Shown here one piece after another: positions 18,692-27,200 of a DNA stretch of 64,000 bases. Made by a program: the position numbers and the translations under genes. Below the pieces are notes generated by a model. The model made no database searches and was not told the DNA's origin. It was given only the letters and a program-made list of their open reading frames with translations. Origin of the DNA: Variimorphobacter saccharofermentans (GTDB lineage: Bacteria; Bacillota; Clostridia; Lachnospirales; Lachnospiraceae); the NCBI RefSeq assembly GCF_014174405.1, contig NZ_JACEGA010000001.1, forward strand, positions 370,001-434,000, written 5' to 3'. The stretch's first letter is position 1; each line of letters begins with the position of its first letter.

Positions 18692-20008
18692 ATGTCTGGT
18701 TCAGATCAGATTGTTGGACAGATAATCATATTAATCATATTGACAATGGTAAATGCCTTTTTTGCATGTGCAGAAATGGCTATGGTTTCTGTAAATAAGA
18801 ATAAAGTAAAAAAATTGGCGGAGGAAGGAAAGAAGAGTGCAAAGCTGGTACTTCAGTTTTTGGAAGAACCAACGAAATTCTTATCAACTATCCAGGTAGC
18901 AATTACCCTTGCTGGATTTTTCTCCAGTGCATCCGCTGCATCAGGATTGTCAGACCCCTTGGGTGCTTGGCTGTCAGAACATAATATTCCTTATGGAGAA
19001 CAAATCGCTTTAGTATCTGTAACATTGATTTTATCTTATTTTACGTTGGTGTTTGGTGAGCTGGTACCAAAAAGGGTGGCTTTGCAAAAACCGGAAGCGA
19101 TTAGTATGTTTTGCGTGAAGCCAATCAAGATAGTTGCTAAAATTGCATATCCATTCATACAGCTGTTAACCTTCTCAACTAATATTGTTACTATGCCCTT
19201 TGGTATGAAGGAGGGAAACACAGAGGAAATCTTATCAAGAGAAGAACTAAAATCTCTCGTGAATGAGGGTCAGGTACAGGGTGTACTTAATAAAAAGGAA
19301 AAAGAAATGATTAACTCCATCATGGAGTTTGATGAAAAGTCCGCTAAGGAAATTATGACACCCAGAATTAACGTATTTGCTATCGATATTTCTGCTCCAA
19401 AGGAAGAATATCTGGACGATTTGCTTAATACCAAATATACCAGAATACCTGTGTATGAAGAGGATATCGATAATATTGTAGGTATGCTGTATATAAAAGA
19501 CTTTTTAAAGACGGCTGTGAAGTCAGGCTATAAGAATGTCGATATCAGAAGCATAATGAAAAAGCCTTTTCTTGTGCCGGAAAGTAAAATTATTAAGGAT
19601 TTATTTAAAGAACTCCAGCAGTCAAAGAAGCAAATAGCTGTATTAATCGATGAATATGGCGGATTTGCCGGAATTGTAACGATGGAGGATCTGGTAGAAG
19701 AGGTTATGGGAGATATTGAGGACGAGTATGATCCAGTATCCTATAAAATTAAGAAAGTGGATGATTCAACTTACCTAATTGATGGTCTGACCTCCATAGA
19801 TGAGCTGAATAACAAGCTGGACCTTAACCTATACTCTGAGAACTATGATACAATATCGGGCTTTCTGATTGACAGATTAGGAACGATACCGCAGGAGAAT
19901 GACGATCGTACAATTGAGCTGGACAACCTAGTATTTAAACTGGAGAGCGTTAAGCATAAGAGAATTGACAAGGTAAAGCTATATATCGGAAAAGAAGAGG
20001 AAGAATAG
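18692..20008 (+). CDS. CorC/HlyC-family (CNNM-type) membrane protein with CBS domains
   Basis: The protein of about 438 residues has an N-terminal DUF21/CNNM membrane domain of three to four helices (about 1-190), two CBS domains (about 205-335) and a CorC_HlyC C-terminal domain (about 350-435). FGELVPKRVALQKPE is the DUF21 signature and IMTPRINVFAID opens CBS1. IAVLIDEYGGFAGIVTMEDLVEE is the CBS2 hallmark. Such proteins are linked to magnesium or sodium export and metal resistance. ATG 18692 is preceded by GGAGG. It lies between the two Ktr potassium-uptake genes, which suggests joint expression in ion balance. Confidence 0.9.
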   Translation: MSGSDQIVGQIIILIILTMVNAFFACAEMAMVSVNKNKVKKLAEEGKKSAKLVLQFLEEPTKFLSTIQVAITLAGFFSSASAASGLSDPLGAWLSEHNIPYGEQIALVSVTLILSYFTLVFGELVPKRVALQKPEAISMFCVKPIKIVAKIAYPFIQLLTFSTNIVTMPFGMKEGNTEEILSREELKSLVNEGQVQGVLNKKEKEMINSIMEFDEKSAKEIMTPRINVFAIDISAPKEEYLDDLLNTKYTRIPVYEEDIDNIVGMLYIKDFLKTAVKSGYKNVDIRSIMKKPFLVPESKIIKDLFKELQQSKKQIAVLIDEYGGFAGIVTMEDLVEEVMGDIEDEYDPVSYKIKKVDDSTYLIDGLTSIDELNNKLDLNLYSENYDTISGFLIDRLGTIPQENDDRTIELDNLVFKLESVKHKRIDKVKLYIGKEEEE

Positions 20009-20033
20009 CTCGATTCATTACAGGGGGGATATC

Positions 20034-20705
20034 ATGTTTGGCCATAAAGCGGCAATAGAATTTGGTATTATTGGTTTGGGACATTTTGGTTATGCCCTTG
20101 CTTCGAGTCTGGCGGAGGCTGGTAAAGAAGTATTAGTTCTCGATAATAATGAAAAGAAGATTAAGCAAATCAGGAATTTGACAGATAATGCGCTGGTTGT
20201 TAACGACCTATCAAAGGAGACATTGCTCGATACCGGAATACAGAACTGTGACACGGTTATTGTGTGTATTGGCGAAAAAATAGATGTCAGTATCCTGACA
20301 ACCTTAAATGTAATAAGTATGGGGGTTCCCAGAGTCATAGCGAAAGCAATAAGCCAGGAGCAGGGAAATGTTCTTGAGAAAATAGGTGCTGAGGTGGTAT
20401 ATCCTGAACATGATATGGCCATTCGCTTGGCTAATCGTTTACTTTCATCGAGAGTAATGGATTATATTGCTTTGAACAATGATATCTCCATATCAGAAAT
20501 CAAATTAACTGATAAGGTTGCTGGTCAGACAGTTTTGGAATCCGGAGTACGAAAGAAGTATAAGCTTAACATAATTGCTCTTGAGCATGAAGGGAAGACG
20601 ACTACCTATATTACTCCCGATTTACTAATGAGTAAAGGAGATTATATTGTAGTCGTTGGTAATAAAGAGGATATTCGGAAGTTTGAAGAATACCTCCGTT
20701 CATAA
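20034..20705 (+). CDS. ktrA: Potassium uptake regulatory subunit KtrA (TrkA-N/RCK)
   Basis: The protein of 223 residues has an RCK N domain (about 8-130) with the Rossmann motif GLGHFGYALASSL and the acidic strand end VLDNNE. A TrkA-C domain follows (about 140-222). It forms the cytosolic ring that gates KtrB in response to ATP/ADP and, through the C domain, c-di-AMP; those ligands are family knowledge. AGGGGGG lies six bases before the ATG and the gap to the CorC-like gene is 25 bases, so they are probably co-transcribed. A strong hairpin follows. Confidence 0.93.
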   Translation: MFGHKAAIEFGIIGLGHFGYALASSLAEAGKEVLVLDNNEKKIKQIRNLTDNALVVNDLSKETLLDTGIQNCDTVIVCIGEKIDVSILTTLNVISMGVPRVIAKAISQEQGNVLEKIGAEVVYPEHDMAIRLANRLLSSRVMDYIALNNDISISEIKLTDKVAGQTVLESGVRKKYKLNIIALEHEGKTTTYITPDLLMSKGDYIVVVGNKEDIRKFEEYLRS

Positions 20706-20731
20706 CACAATAATTCAGTCATTATCATAAA

Positions 20732-20777
20732 AAGGGTTGTTGCACAATTACTGCTGGTACATTATGCAACAATCCTT
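20732..20777 (+). terminator. Terminator after ktrA
   Basis: AAGGGTTGTTGCA pairs over 13 positions (one G-T) with TGCAACAATCCTT. Confidence 0.7.
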
Positions 20778-20908
20778 ATATTATTTATAGGAAAAGACGT
20801 TTATTATGCAGTTTGATAGGAAAAGTGATAAAAGTGGCACGATTATTTTTCTATTGAATAAACTGAATTGAGAATATTGGAATTCGTTGTGTTTTCAAGG
20901 AGGTTACC

Positions 20909-22621
20909 ATGTATAACAATAACGATAACGAAGCTTTATCCTATGCCGGAATCCCATACGATGACCTAAACTGGTATGATATCTCCGGTCAACCATTTGG
21001 TATCGCTTCCTACTTTAACGCAATTATATTTGGGGATGCGAATAATATAGTAGATACAAAAGGTGCTATGGCAATAGGAGGCAACTTTGTCAGTCCTAGA
21101 GGCCTCAGCTTAGCTTATGGAAATGATGGAAAGCTTCAAGGAACTGGATATAGCCCAGACCTGGTTCGCTTTCTGGTAGGTGGGAACGTTGCCATGCAAG
21201 GGCCCCTCGTAGTAATCGGTCATGTAGTGGCAGGAGGCAATTTCCGTGCGGCTAGTGGAAGTACCTATATGATTGGAAAGGATGGATCACCGAATCAAGC
21301 ACAGGAGCTGATGAATTTATATCAGGTAAATGGCGGAAGTAGATATTGGAGGCTGAGTGACCGCAATTCACATTATGCTGTATCCAGTTATGACGTACCC
21401 AGATATATTCCTGCCAGCAGAATCAGAGCGGATTTAACCTCATTTTTTAATGATGCAAAGGAAAGTATAAGCTATTATCATGACTGTATTAATGATCTGG
21501 AACCCAATGGTACTGTAACAGAACGCTTTCATCAATGGATACTAAGGGGAACAGATCCGGAACAGAATGTATTTTTAATTGATGTAAGTCCTAATGGATT
21601 ATTAACAAAAGAGATTCATCTGGATATACCGCCTGGAAGTCTGGCAATTATCCGCCTTCGTACCGGCAATAATGCACATATACAATACGGCTTGTGGGGA
21701 GACAATCGTAATGTACACAATACATTGTATGTCTTTGAAGATGCAATGAATATCTACATGGAATCACCAGCAGCAATATGGGGAAGCGTTCTTGCGCCGC
21801 AAGCAATGTTTCATGCACATCCGACGGGAGGCAATGTCAATGGTAATGCGGCTCTTGGTTCCTTTGCTGTCAGTGCTACCAGTGGTTTCGAGTTCCATCA
21901 ATATCAATTCGCCGGTGGTGTGAATTGTATGGAAATGGCTCCTATGCCACCGGAGCTCCCTGAAGAGATTATTGATATTGCGATACCTGCTCCTATTCCG
22001 GAACCGGCACCCTGTCCACCGTGTCCAGAACCGGAATCTTGTCCAACACCAGAGCCTTGTCCAACACCGGAACCCTGTCCAACACCGGAACCATGTCCAA
22101 CACCGGAACCCTGTCCGGAACCGGAACCCTGCCCGGTCTGCCCAGAAACGGAGCCCTGTCCAACCCCAGCACCCTGTCCAATCTGTCCGGAACCGGAACC
22201 CTGCCCGGCCTGCCCAAAACCAGAGCCATGTCCAGAATGTCCAGTATGTCCGGAATGCCCCGAATCAAAAGCCTATGTTGAAATTCATCCGGTACCAATA
22301 CCAGTCCCCATACCATGCCCGGAACAGGAGCCATGCAAAGACTGTTTGATTATTCCGGGAGTAATCTTCGGATGTATCTGGGGATGTAGCTGCTGTCATG
22401 ATCACTATTGGGAGATAAAGCTTTATCGTATATGCGGAGAAAGGAAAGTACTAGCGAACTGCACCAAAATATCCTGTTGTGGCTGCTTCCAATTTGAGGC
22501 AAATTATGATGACTGTTATAAGCTTGTCATTTGTCCTATTACGAACGGAAAGAGCAGAGGAAACTGCAAACCAATGTTAACCTTGAAAAATGTCGGGGTA
22601 ACCAATTTGATTATCGAATAA
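20909..22621 (+). CDS. Choice-of-anchor A domain protein with Cys-Pro-Glu repeats
   Basis: The protein of 570 residues has three parts. Residues about 20-340 match the choice-of-anchor A fold seen in surface adhesins (for example GIASYFNAIIFGD and AMAIGGNF). Residues about 365-455 are a low-complexity PEPCPTPEPCP array rich in Cys and Pro. A Cys-rich C-terminal module of about 100 residues (GCIWGCSCCHDHYW, CTKISCCGCF) ends the protein. There is no signal peptide and no sortase or membrane anchor, which is odd for this domain; a spore-surface location, loaded from the mother-cell cytosol, would explain it but is inference. AAGGAGG precedes the ATG. It is monocistronic. Confidence 0.8.
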   Translation: MYNNNDNEALSYAGIPYDDLNWYDISGQPFGIASYFNAIIFGDANNIVDTKGAMAIGGNFVSPRGLSLAYGNDGKLQGTGYSPDLVRFLVGGNVAMQGPLVVIGHVVAGGNFRAASGSTYMIGKDGSPNQAQELMNLYQVNGGSRYWRLSDRNSHYAVSSYDVPRYIPASRIRADLTSFFNDAKESISYYHDCINDLEPNGTVTERFHQWILRGTDPEQNVFLIDVSPNGLLTKEIHLDIPPGSLAIIRLRTGNNAHIQYGLWGDNRNVHNTLYVFEDAMNIYMESPAAIWGSVLAPQAMFHAHPTGGNVNGNAALGSFAVSATSGFEFHQYQFAGGVNCMEMAPMPPELPEEIIDIAIPAPIPEPAPCPPCPEPESCPTPEPCPTPEPCPTPEPCPTPEPCPEPEPCPVCPETEPCPTPAPCPICPEPEPCPACPKPEPCPECPVCPECPESKAYVEIHPVPIPVPIPCPEQEPCKDCLIIPGVIFGCIWGCSCCHDHYWEIKLYRICGERKVLANCTKISCCGCFQFEANYDDCYKLVICPITNGKSRGNCKPMLTLKNVGVTNLIIE

Positions 22622-22638
22622 TGGTCGAAACAGTAATA

Positions 22639-22667
22639 TTGATAAAACTGGGAAATAACCGTATAAT
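22639..22667 (+). promoter_or_regulatory. Sigma-A type promoter before the DJ-1 gene
   Basis: TTGATA (22639-22644) and TATAAT (22662-22667) are 17 bases apart, and the start codon follows 32 bases later. Confidence 0.75.
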
Positions 22668-22699
22668 AAAGAATAGTAAAATACGAAAGGATGAGATAA

Positions 22700-23260
22700 A
22701 TGGCAAAGATATATATTTTTTTGGCAGAAGGACACGAGGAAATTGAAGCGCTAACAGTAGTAGACCTGTTGCGTAGGGCGAATATAGATATTACGATGGT
22801 TTCCATTACAGGAAAGAGAATGGTTACCGGATCACATCAGATTACTACTCAAGCAGATGCCTTGTTTGAAGAAATCAATTGTACGGATGCGGATATGCTG
22901 ATTCTTCCCGGAGGTATGCCTGGGACAAAGAATTTGCAGAATCATGCCGGATTAGATAGCTTATTGAAAGATGCTCATGCAAAGAAGATACCACTTGCTG
23001 CAATCTGTGCGGCGCCCATAGTTCTTGGCACGAAAGGCTTACTGGAAGGGAAAAATGCAGTATGCTATCCGGGACACGAGAATAATATGGGCGGTGCACA
23101 GATAGTAAATGAGGCAGTTGTAACGGATGGTAATATTATAACCGCCAAAGGTATGGGTGCTGCAATTGATTTTTCATTAGCTATCATTAAGTTCTTTTCG
23201 GGAGCGGATAAAGCAAAAGAGATTGCAGCGGCTATACAATATCCGTTTTATACGGATTAA
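22700..23260 (+). CDS. DJ-1/PfpI family protein (YajL-like)
   Basis: This protein of 186 residues belongs to the DJ-1 subfamily, with the N-terminal motif FLAEGHEEIEALTVVDLLRR. Its conserved Glu sits near residue 15 and the nucleophile Cys is in AAICAAPIVLG near 103. ILPGGMPGTKNL near 72 is the second hallmark. Family members act in protection against reactive carbonyls or oxidation, and some have been called deglycases or chaperones; the precise activity here is open. It has its own promoter, and AAAGGATG lies upstream of the ATG. Confidence 0.9.
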   Translation: MAKIYIFLAEGHEEIEALTVVDLLRRANIDITMVSITGKRMVTGSHQITTQADALFEEINCTDADMLILPGGMPGTKNLQNHAGLDSLLKDAHAKKIPLAAICAAPIVLGTKGLLEGKNAVCYPGHENNMGGAQIVNEAVVTDGNIITAKGMGAAIDFSLAIIKFFSGADKAKEIAAAIQYPFYTD

Positions 23261-23295
23261 GTTCATTACACTGTATTGATCAGATTTTTGATACC

Positions 23296-24612
23296 TTAAT
23301 CACTATAAGGAAGTATTTTTTTTCGCAGAAGAAGGAGACAGATCAGATTCGGTAATGCCATGAATGCATTTACTAAATCAGTAACTTCCCATACAAGCTC
23401 CAGGGACATAATGGACCCGAGGTAAATCATAATAATATATAACAGGCGGTAGGTATTTATTCTGGATTTTCCGAATATATATTCTACCGCTTTTTCTCCA
23501 AAATAAGACCATCCAATAAGTGTTGCCACAGCAAAGGCTATTAATGACAGACCAAGAAAGATATTCCCTAAAGGAAGGGAATCAAAGGCGGCCGTTGTTA
23601 GCTCCGCAAAGGAGTAGCCTTCTACGCTGCCAGGACTTTTAAGTATATTTGTTACAATTACGAGTCCTGTAATAGCGCACATTATGACAGTATCCCAGAA
23701 GGTAGCACTCATGGATATTAATGCCTGCCTGGAGGGATGGGAGGTCTTTGCTCCTGCAGCAGCGATGGCAGCAGAGCCCAGTCCTGACTCATTCGTAAAT
23801 AGTCCTCTTGCTATTCCATATCTGGCAGCAGAACGAATTGTACTGCCAATAAATCCACCTGCAACAGCTGCTGGAAGTCTGGTTGACGTAAAAGCGGACT
23901 TAACAATAATCTCGAGTGCTGATCCAATATAACCGGAATTCATAATGAGCAGTACGATACAGCCTAGAATGTAGAACAAACCCATAGCAGGAACCAGCCT
24001 GCTGCATATTTTACCGATGGACTGGACACCGCCCACGATAACAAAACCTACAATGATGGCAACGATCATCCCGACAGCTATTTCAGGTAAATTCCAGAGT
24101 GTTTTGGCGGTTTCTGTAACAGCACGGGATTGTGTGGAACAGCCAACACCACAGGAGGCCATCAGGGTAAATACACTAAATAAAATTGCCAGCCATTTTT
24201 TATTCAGACCATATTCCAAGGCGTACATTGGACCTCCCAGAAATGATCCGTCCGATGTTTTTCTTCGGAATAGTATACCTAGATAACACTCGGCATAGGA
24301 GGTTGCCATTCCCAGTAAACCAGTGAGCCAGCACCAGAAAATAGCTCCCGGGCCACCTAGTGCAACGGCAGTGGAAATGCCAACGATATTTCCGGTCCCA
24401 ATGGTTGCTGCCAGAGTTGCTGTTAGAGAGGCAAAACCGCTGAGATCACCTTCCTCATCTGAATTAGGAGTAACGGATAGCTGAATTGCCTTACCGATAT
24501 GCCTTTGTACCCCTTTCAAGCGAAAAGTAAAATATATATGGCATCCAAATAATAAAACGGGCAGAGGAACTCCCCATATAAAATTGTTGATGCTTTTTAA
24601 GAAATCTATCAA
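23296..24612 (-). CDS. Alanine/glycine:cation symporter (AGCS family)
   Basis: This sodium-coupled amino-acid carrier has about 438 residues and 10-11 membrane segments. Family motifs are FASLTATLAATIGTGNIVGI near residue 58, GGPGAIFWCWLTGLLGMATS near 86, ARGLFTNESGLGSAAIAAA near 269, and LIGWSYFGEKAVEYIFG near 365. I chose TTG 24612 as start because AGGGTGG lies seven bases upstream and the protein then begins at the usual short amphipathic helix; an upstream ATG at 24687 lacks a site. It is convergent with the DJ-1 gene and divergent from the spore protein gene. Confidence 0.9.
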   Translation of the reverse strand: MIDFLKSINNFIWGVPLPVLLFGCHIYFTFRLKGVQRHIGKAIQLSVTPNSDEEGDLSGFASLTATLAATIGTGNIVGISTAVALGGPGAIFWCWLTGLLGMATSYAECYLGILFRRKTSDGSFLGGPMYALEYGLNKKWLAILFSVFTLMASCGVGCSTQSRAVTETAKTLWNLPEIAVGMIVAIIVGFVIVGGVQSIGKICSRLVPAMGLFYILGCIVLLIMNSGYIGSALEIIVKSAFTSTRLPAAVAGGFIGSTIRSAARYGIARGLFTNESGLGSAAIAAAGAKTSHPSRQALISMSATFWDTVIMCAITGLVIVTNILKSPGSVEGYSFAELTTAAFDSLPLGNIFLGLSLIAFAVATLIGWSYFGEKAVEYIFGKSRINTYRLLYIIMIYLGSIMSLELVWEVTDLVNAFMALPNLICLLLLRKKILPYSD

Positions 24613-24732
24613 ACAACCACCCTGATCTATGTTTTTATAAAATATATGACTACTTTTCGGAAAGTAGATGTAAAAATAAAGAACCATTAATGAACAAGGA
24701 GCATTTACAAATAATATAAAAATTAATTTTTA

Positions 24733-24763
24733 TGAGTATTTTAAAATAATCTGTACCATACTA
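24733..24763 (+). promoter_or_regulatory. Candidate sigma-G promoter for the spore protein gene
   Basis: TGAGTA (24733-24738) and a perfect CATACTA -10 (24757-24763) are 18 bases apart, close to the forespore sigma-G pattern. It overlaps the 7+1+7 palindrome TACCATACTATGGTA (24754-24768), a possible operator. The 215-base distance to the start codon is long. The remaining bases between 24613 and 24982 show no gene. Confidence 0.35.
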
Positions 24764-24982
24764 TGGTATGGGTTAAAAAAGCAAAAATGCGTTACTAGAC
24801 TATGGTTAGCGAAGCAATAATTACCATCATAATATTTCACCTTACGGTTAACAATAACATTACAGGCAATACAAAAACAGAATCACGCGCGGTGATAATA
24901 CTTATTAGTAACCGCTGAACCTACAAAAGCTGATTTTGTGTCTTGGTTGCTTTGATATTAACAAAACGGAGGTGAAAAAAGT

Positions 24983-25201
24983 ATGGCAAACAATAATAGT
25001 GGATCTAACAGAGCAGAAGTTCCTCAGGCAAGAGAGGCATTAAACCGTTTCAAAATGGAAATCGCCAATGAAATCGGTGTTCCGTTAAAACAAGGTTATA
25101 ACGGAGATTTAACAAGTAAACAGAATGGTTCTGTAGGCGGCGAGATGGTAAAACGTATGATTAGACAACAGGAACAACAGATGTCAGGCGGCCAACAGTA
25201 A
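24983..25201 (+). CDS. Alpha/beta-type small acid-soluble spore protein
   Basis: This DNA-binding spore core protein has 72 residues. The GPR-protease cleavage region appears as RFKMEIANEIGV near residues 22-33, and the second conserved block is GGEMVKRMI near 52-60. Such proteins coat and protect forespore DNA and are later degraded by Gpr during germination. GGAGGTG lies eight bases before the ATG, and a very strong terminator follows. Expression should be forespore-specific. It is direct evidence that the organism forms endospores. Confidence 0.95.
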   Translation: MANNNSGSNRAEVPQAREALNRFKMEIANEIGVPLKQGYNGDLTSKQNGSVGGEMVKRMIRQQEQQMSGGQQ

Positions 25202-25232
25202 TTAAGTAACTGAAAATTAAACATGTATTAAG

Positions 25233-25281
25233 AAAAGCATCACTGATTCAGTAAAGCATTACTTGAATCAGTGATGCTTTT
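25233..25281 (+). terminator. Strong intrinsic terminator after the spore protein gene
   Basis: AAAAGCATCACTGATTCA is perfectly complementary to TGAATCAGTGATGCTTTT across a 13-base loop. Confidence 0.95.
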
Positions 25282-25504
25282 ATAAATTTTCTTTCCAAAA
25301 TTATTCGGATTATGATAAAATAGAAAATGCTTGAGGTTTAAGCTAATTTTACGTGATTCGCTTTGGAACTGGGGTTTACCAAGGAAAACTCCTCGTTCTA
25401 AAGGCATATACATATAAAATAGGTATTTACATTTATAAGAATAGGGATATAGTAAAATCAAAAATAATATATGGATATCAAAATGTGGAAAGGAATTAAG
25501 AAGG

Positions 25505-26848
25505 ATGGGTAAATATTTTGGTACAGATGGATTTCGTGGGGAAGCGAATGTTAACTTAACGGTAATGCACGCTTATAAGGTTGGAAGGTTTTTGGGGTAT
25601 TACTATGGAAAGGACCACAAGGCTAATATTGTGATTGGAAAGGATACAAGAAGGTCCAGTTATATGTTTGAGTATGCATTAGTAGCCGGACTCACTGCGA
25701 GTGGTGCAGATGTATATCTGCTACATGTAACAACAACACCAAGTGTCTCCTATGTCGTTAGAACAGAAGGCTTCGATTGTGGAATTATGATATCGGCGAG
25801 TCACAATCCGTATTATGATAATGGTATAAAAGTAATTAACGGCAGTGGCTATAAGCTGGAGGCTGAAGTAGAAGATCTGATTGAGGCCTATATTGATAGT
25901 GAAGAAGATACCATCCCACTAGCAACGAAGGAGAAGATCGGAAGAACAGTAGATTATGCAATAGGAAGAAACCGTTACATAGGTTATTTAATTTCATTAG
26001 CTACCAGATCCTTTAAGGATAAAAAGGTTGGACTGGATTTGGCCAATGGCTCCGCAACTACCGTTGCGAAAGGAGTATTTGATGCATTGGGTGCAAAAAC
26101 CTTTGTCATAAACTCTGAACCTGATGGAACGAATATCAATCAAGATTGCGGTTCGACACATATTGAAGTTTTACAAAAGTACGTAGTGGATAATAATCTG
26201 GATGTGGGTTTTGCATACGATGGAGATGCAGATCGATGTTTGGCAGTCGATGAAAAAGGTAATATTATAGATGGCGATATTATTTTATATATATGTGGTG
26301 TATATGCAAAAAGCCATAATGATCTGGCAAACAACACAATTGTAACAACCGTGATGTCTAATCTGGGACTTTACAAGGCATTGGACAGCAAGGGAATTCA
26401 TTATGAGAAGACAGCGGTTGGAGATAAATATGTATTTGAGAATATGATGACAAATGGGCATTCCATTGGTGGAGAACAGTCGGGACACATTATTTTCAGT
26501 AAACATGCCACAACAGGAGATGGAGTCTTAACATCACTAAAAATAATGGAAGTAATGCTTGAAAGTAAAGCAAAATTATCGGAGCTTCACAAGGAACTGA
26601 TTGTCTATCCACAGCTTCTTAAAAATGTAAAGGTCCATGATAAAAAAGCGGTGAAGCAGGATGCGCAAGTTAATGAGGTCATCAGCCAGGTAGAAAAAGA
26701 GCTTGGGGAGGAAGGAAGAATCCTGGTACGTGAAAGCGGAACAGAACCGTTGATCCGAGTAATGGTTGAAGCAAAGTCAGAAGAGCTTTGCAAGGAATAT
26801 GTAGAACGCGTGGTTGAACAGATGCGAAAACAGGGGCATGTTCTATAA
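25505..26848 (+). CDS. glmM: Phosphoglucosamine mutase
   Basis: This enzyme of 447 residues converts glucosamine-6-phosphate to glucosamine-1-phosphate for peptidoglycan precursor synthesis. The N terminus KYFGTDGFRGEAN is the GlmM signature. The phosphoserine loop MISASHNPYYDNGIK is near residue 97. The metal loop YDGDADRCLAVD is near 238, the sugar loop GGEQSGH near 325, and the phosphate-binding RESGTEPLIRVM near 410. A related phosphomannomutase is the alternative, but FGTDGFRG and ASHNPYYDNG favour GlmM. AAGGAATTAAGAAGG precedes the ATG. No cell-wall gene is adjacent. Confidence 0.92.
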   Translation: MGKYFGTDGFRGEANVNLTVMHAYKVGRFLGYYYGKDHKANIVIGKDTRRSSYMFEYALVAGLTASGADVYLLHVTTTPSVSYVVRTEGFDCGIMISASHNPYYDNGIKVINGSGYKLEAEVEDLIEAYIDSEEDTIPLATKEKIGRTVDYAIGRNRYIGYLISLATRSFKDKKVGLDLANGSATTVAKGVFDALGAKTFVINSEPDGTNINQDCGSTHIEVLQKYVVDNNLDVGFAYDGDADRCLAVDEKGNIIDGDIILYICGVYAKSHNDLANNTIVTTVMSNLGLYKALDSKGIHYEKTAVGDKYVFENMMTNGHSIGGEQSGHIIFSKHATTGDGVLTSLKIMEVMLESKAKLSELHKELIVYPQLLKNVKVHDKKAVKQDAQVNEVISQVEKELGEEGRILVRESGTEPLIRVMVEAKSEELCKEYVERVVEQMRKQGHVL

Positions 26849-26867
26849 TCCATATAAATTTATGTCT

Positions 26868-26935
26868 ACTAAGCGAAAGCGTCTCTGCGGCGGATATATT
26901 TCTCATTCCCACCCAGACGGATATATTATGTTGAA
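26868..26935. repeat. Isolated copy of the dispersed palindromic repeat
   Basis: The stretch GCGGCGGATATATTTC and its flanks match the repeat cluster at 35850-35950 (16 identical bases, then the same order of C-rich tract and a second GGATATA). It lies between glmM and tig. The rest of the 352-base gap (26849-27200) has a TATAAT at 26998 that may be the tig promoter, and otherwise no gene. Confidence 0.55.
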
Positions 26936-27200
26936 CTGTATCTTTAAGCCCTAAATACCAGGAAAATAAAATTCTAGTATTTACAGAATTGCTATGATAT
27001 AATATACTAATGTCAAAATGTCTGTAATAATAGGCAATATGTACTTTTTTATGTCTGCGTATAGGTTGCACAAAATTGGTAAAAGTTAAGTACATGGATA
27101 TGGGATCGGGTTTCTCCCAGATGAAAAGGCATTTACAATAAGAAATGACCTTTATAAAACAAGAGGAAAATCCTCTATAAAAAACAGGAGGCAATAAAAC

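Noticed and set aside
21972..22349. Long open frames in other phases and on the other strand of the PEPCP region
   Set aside because: They result from the biased CCGGAACC-type repeats within the 20909-22621 gene.
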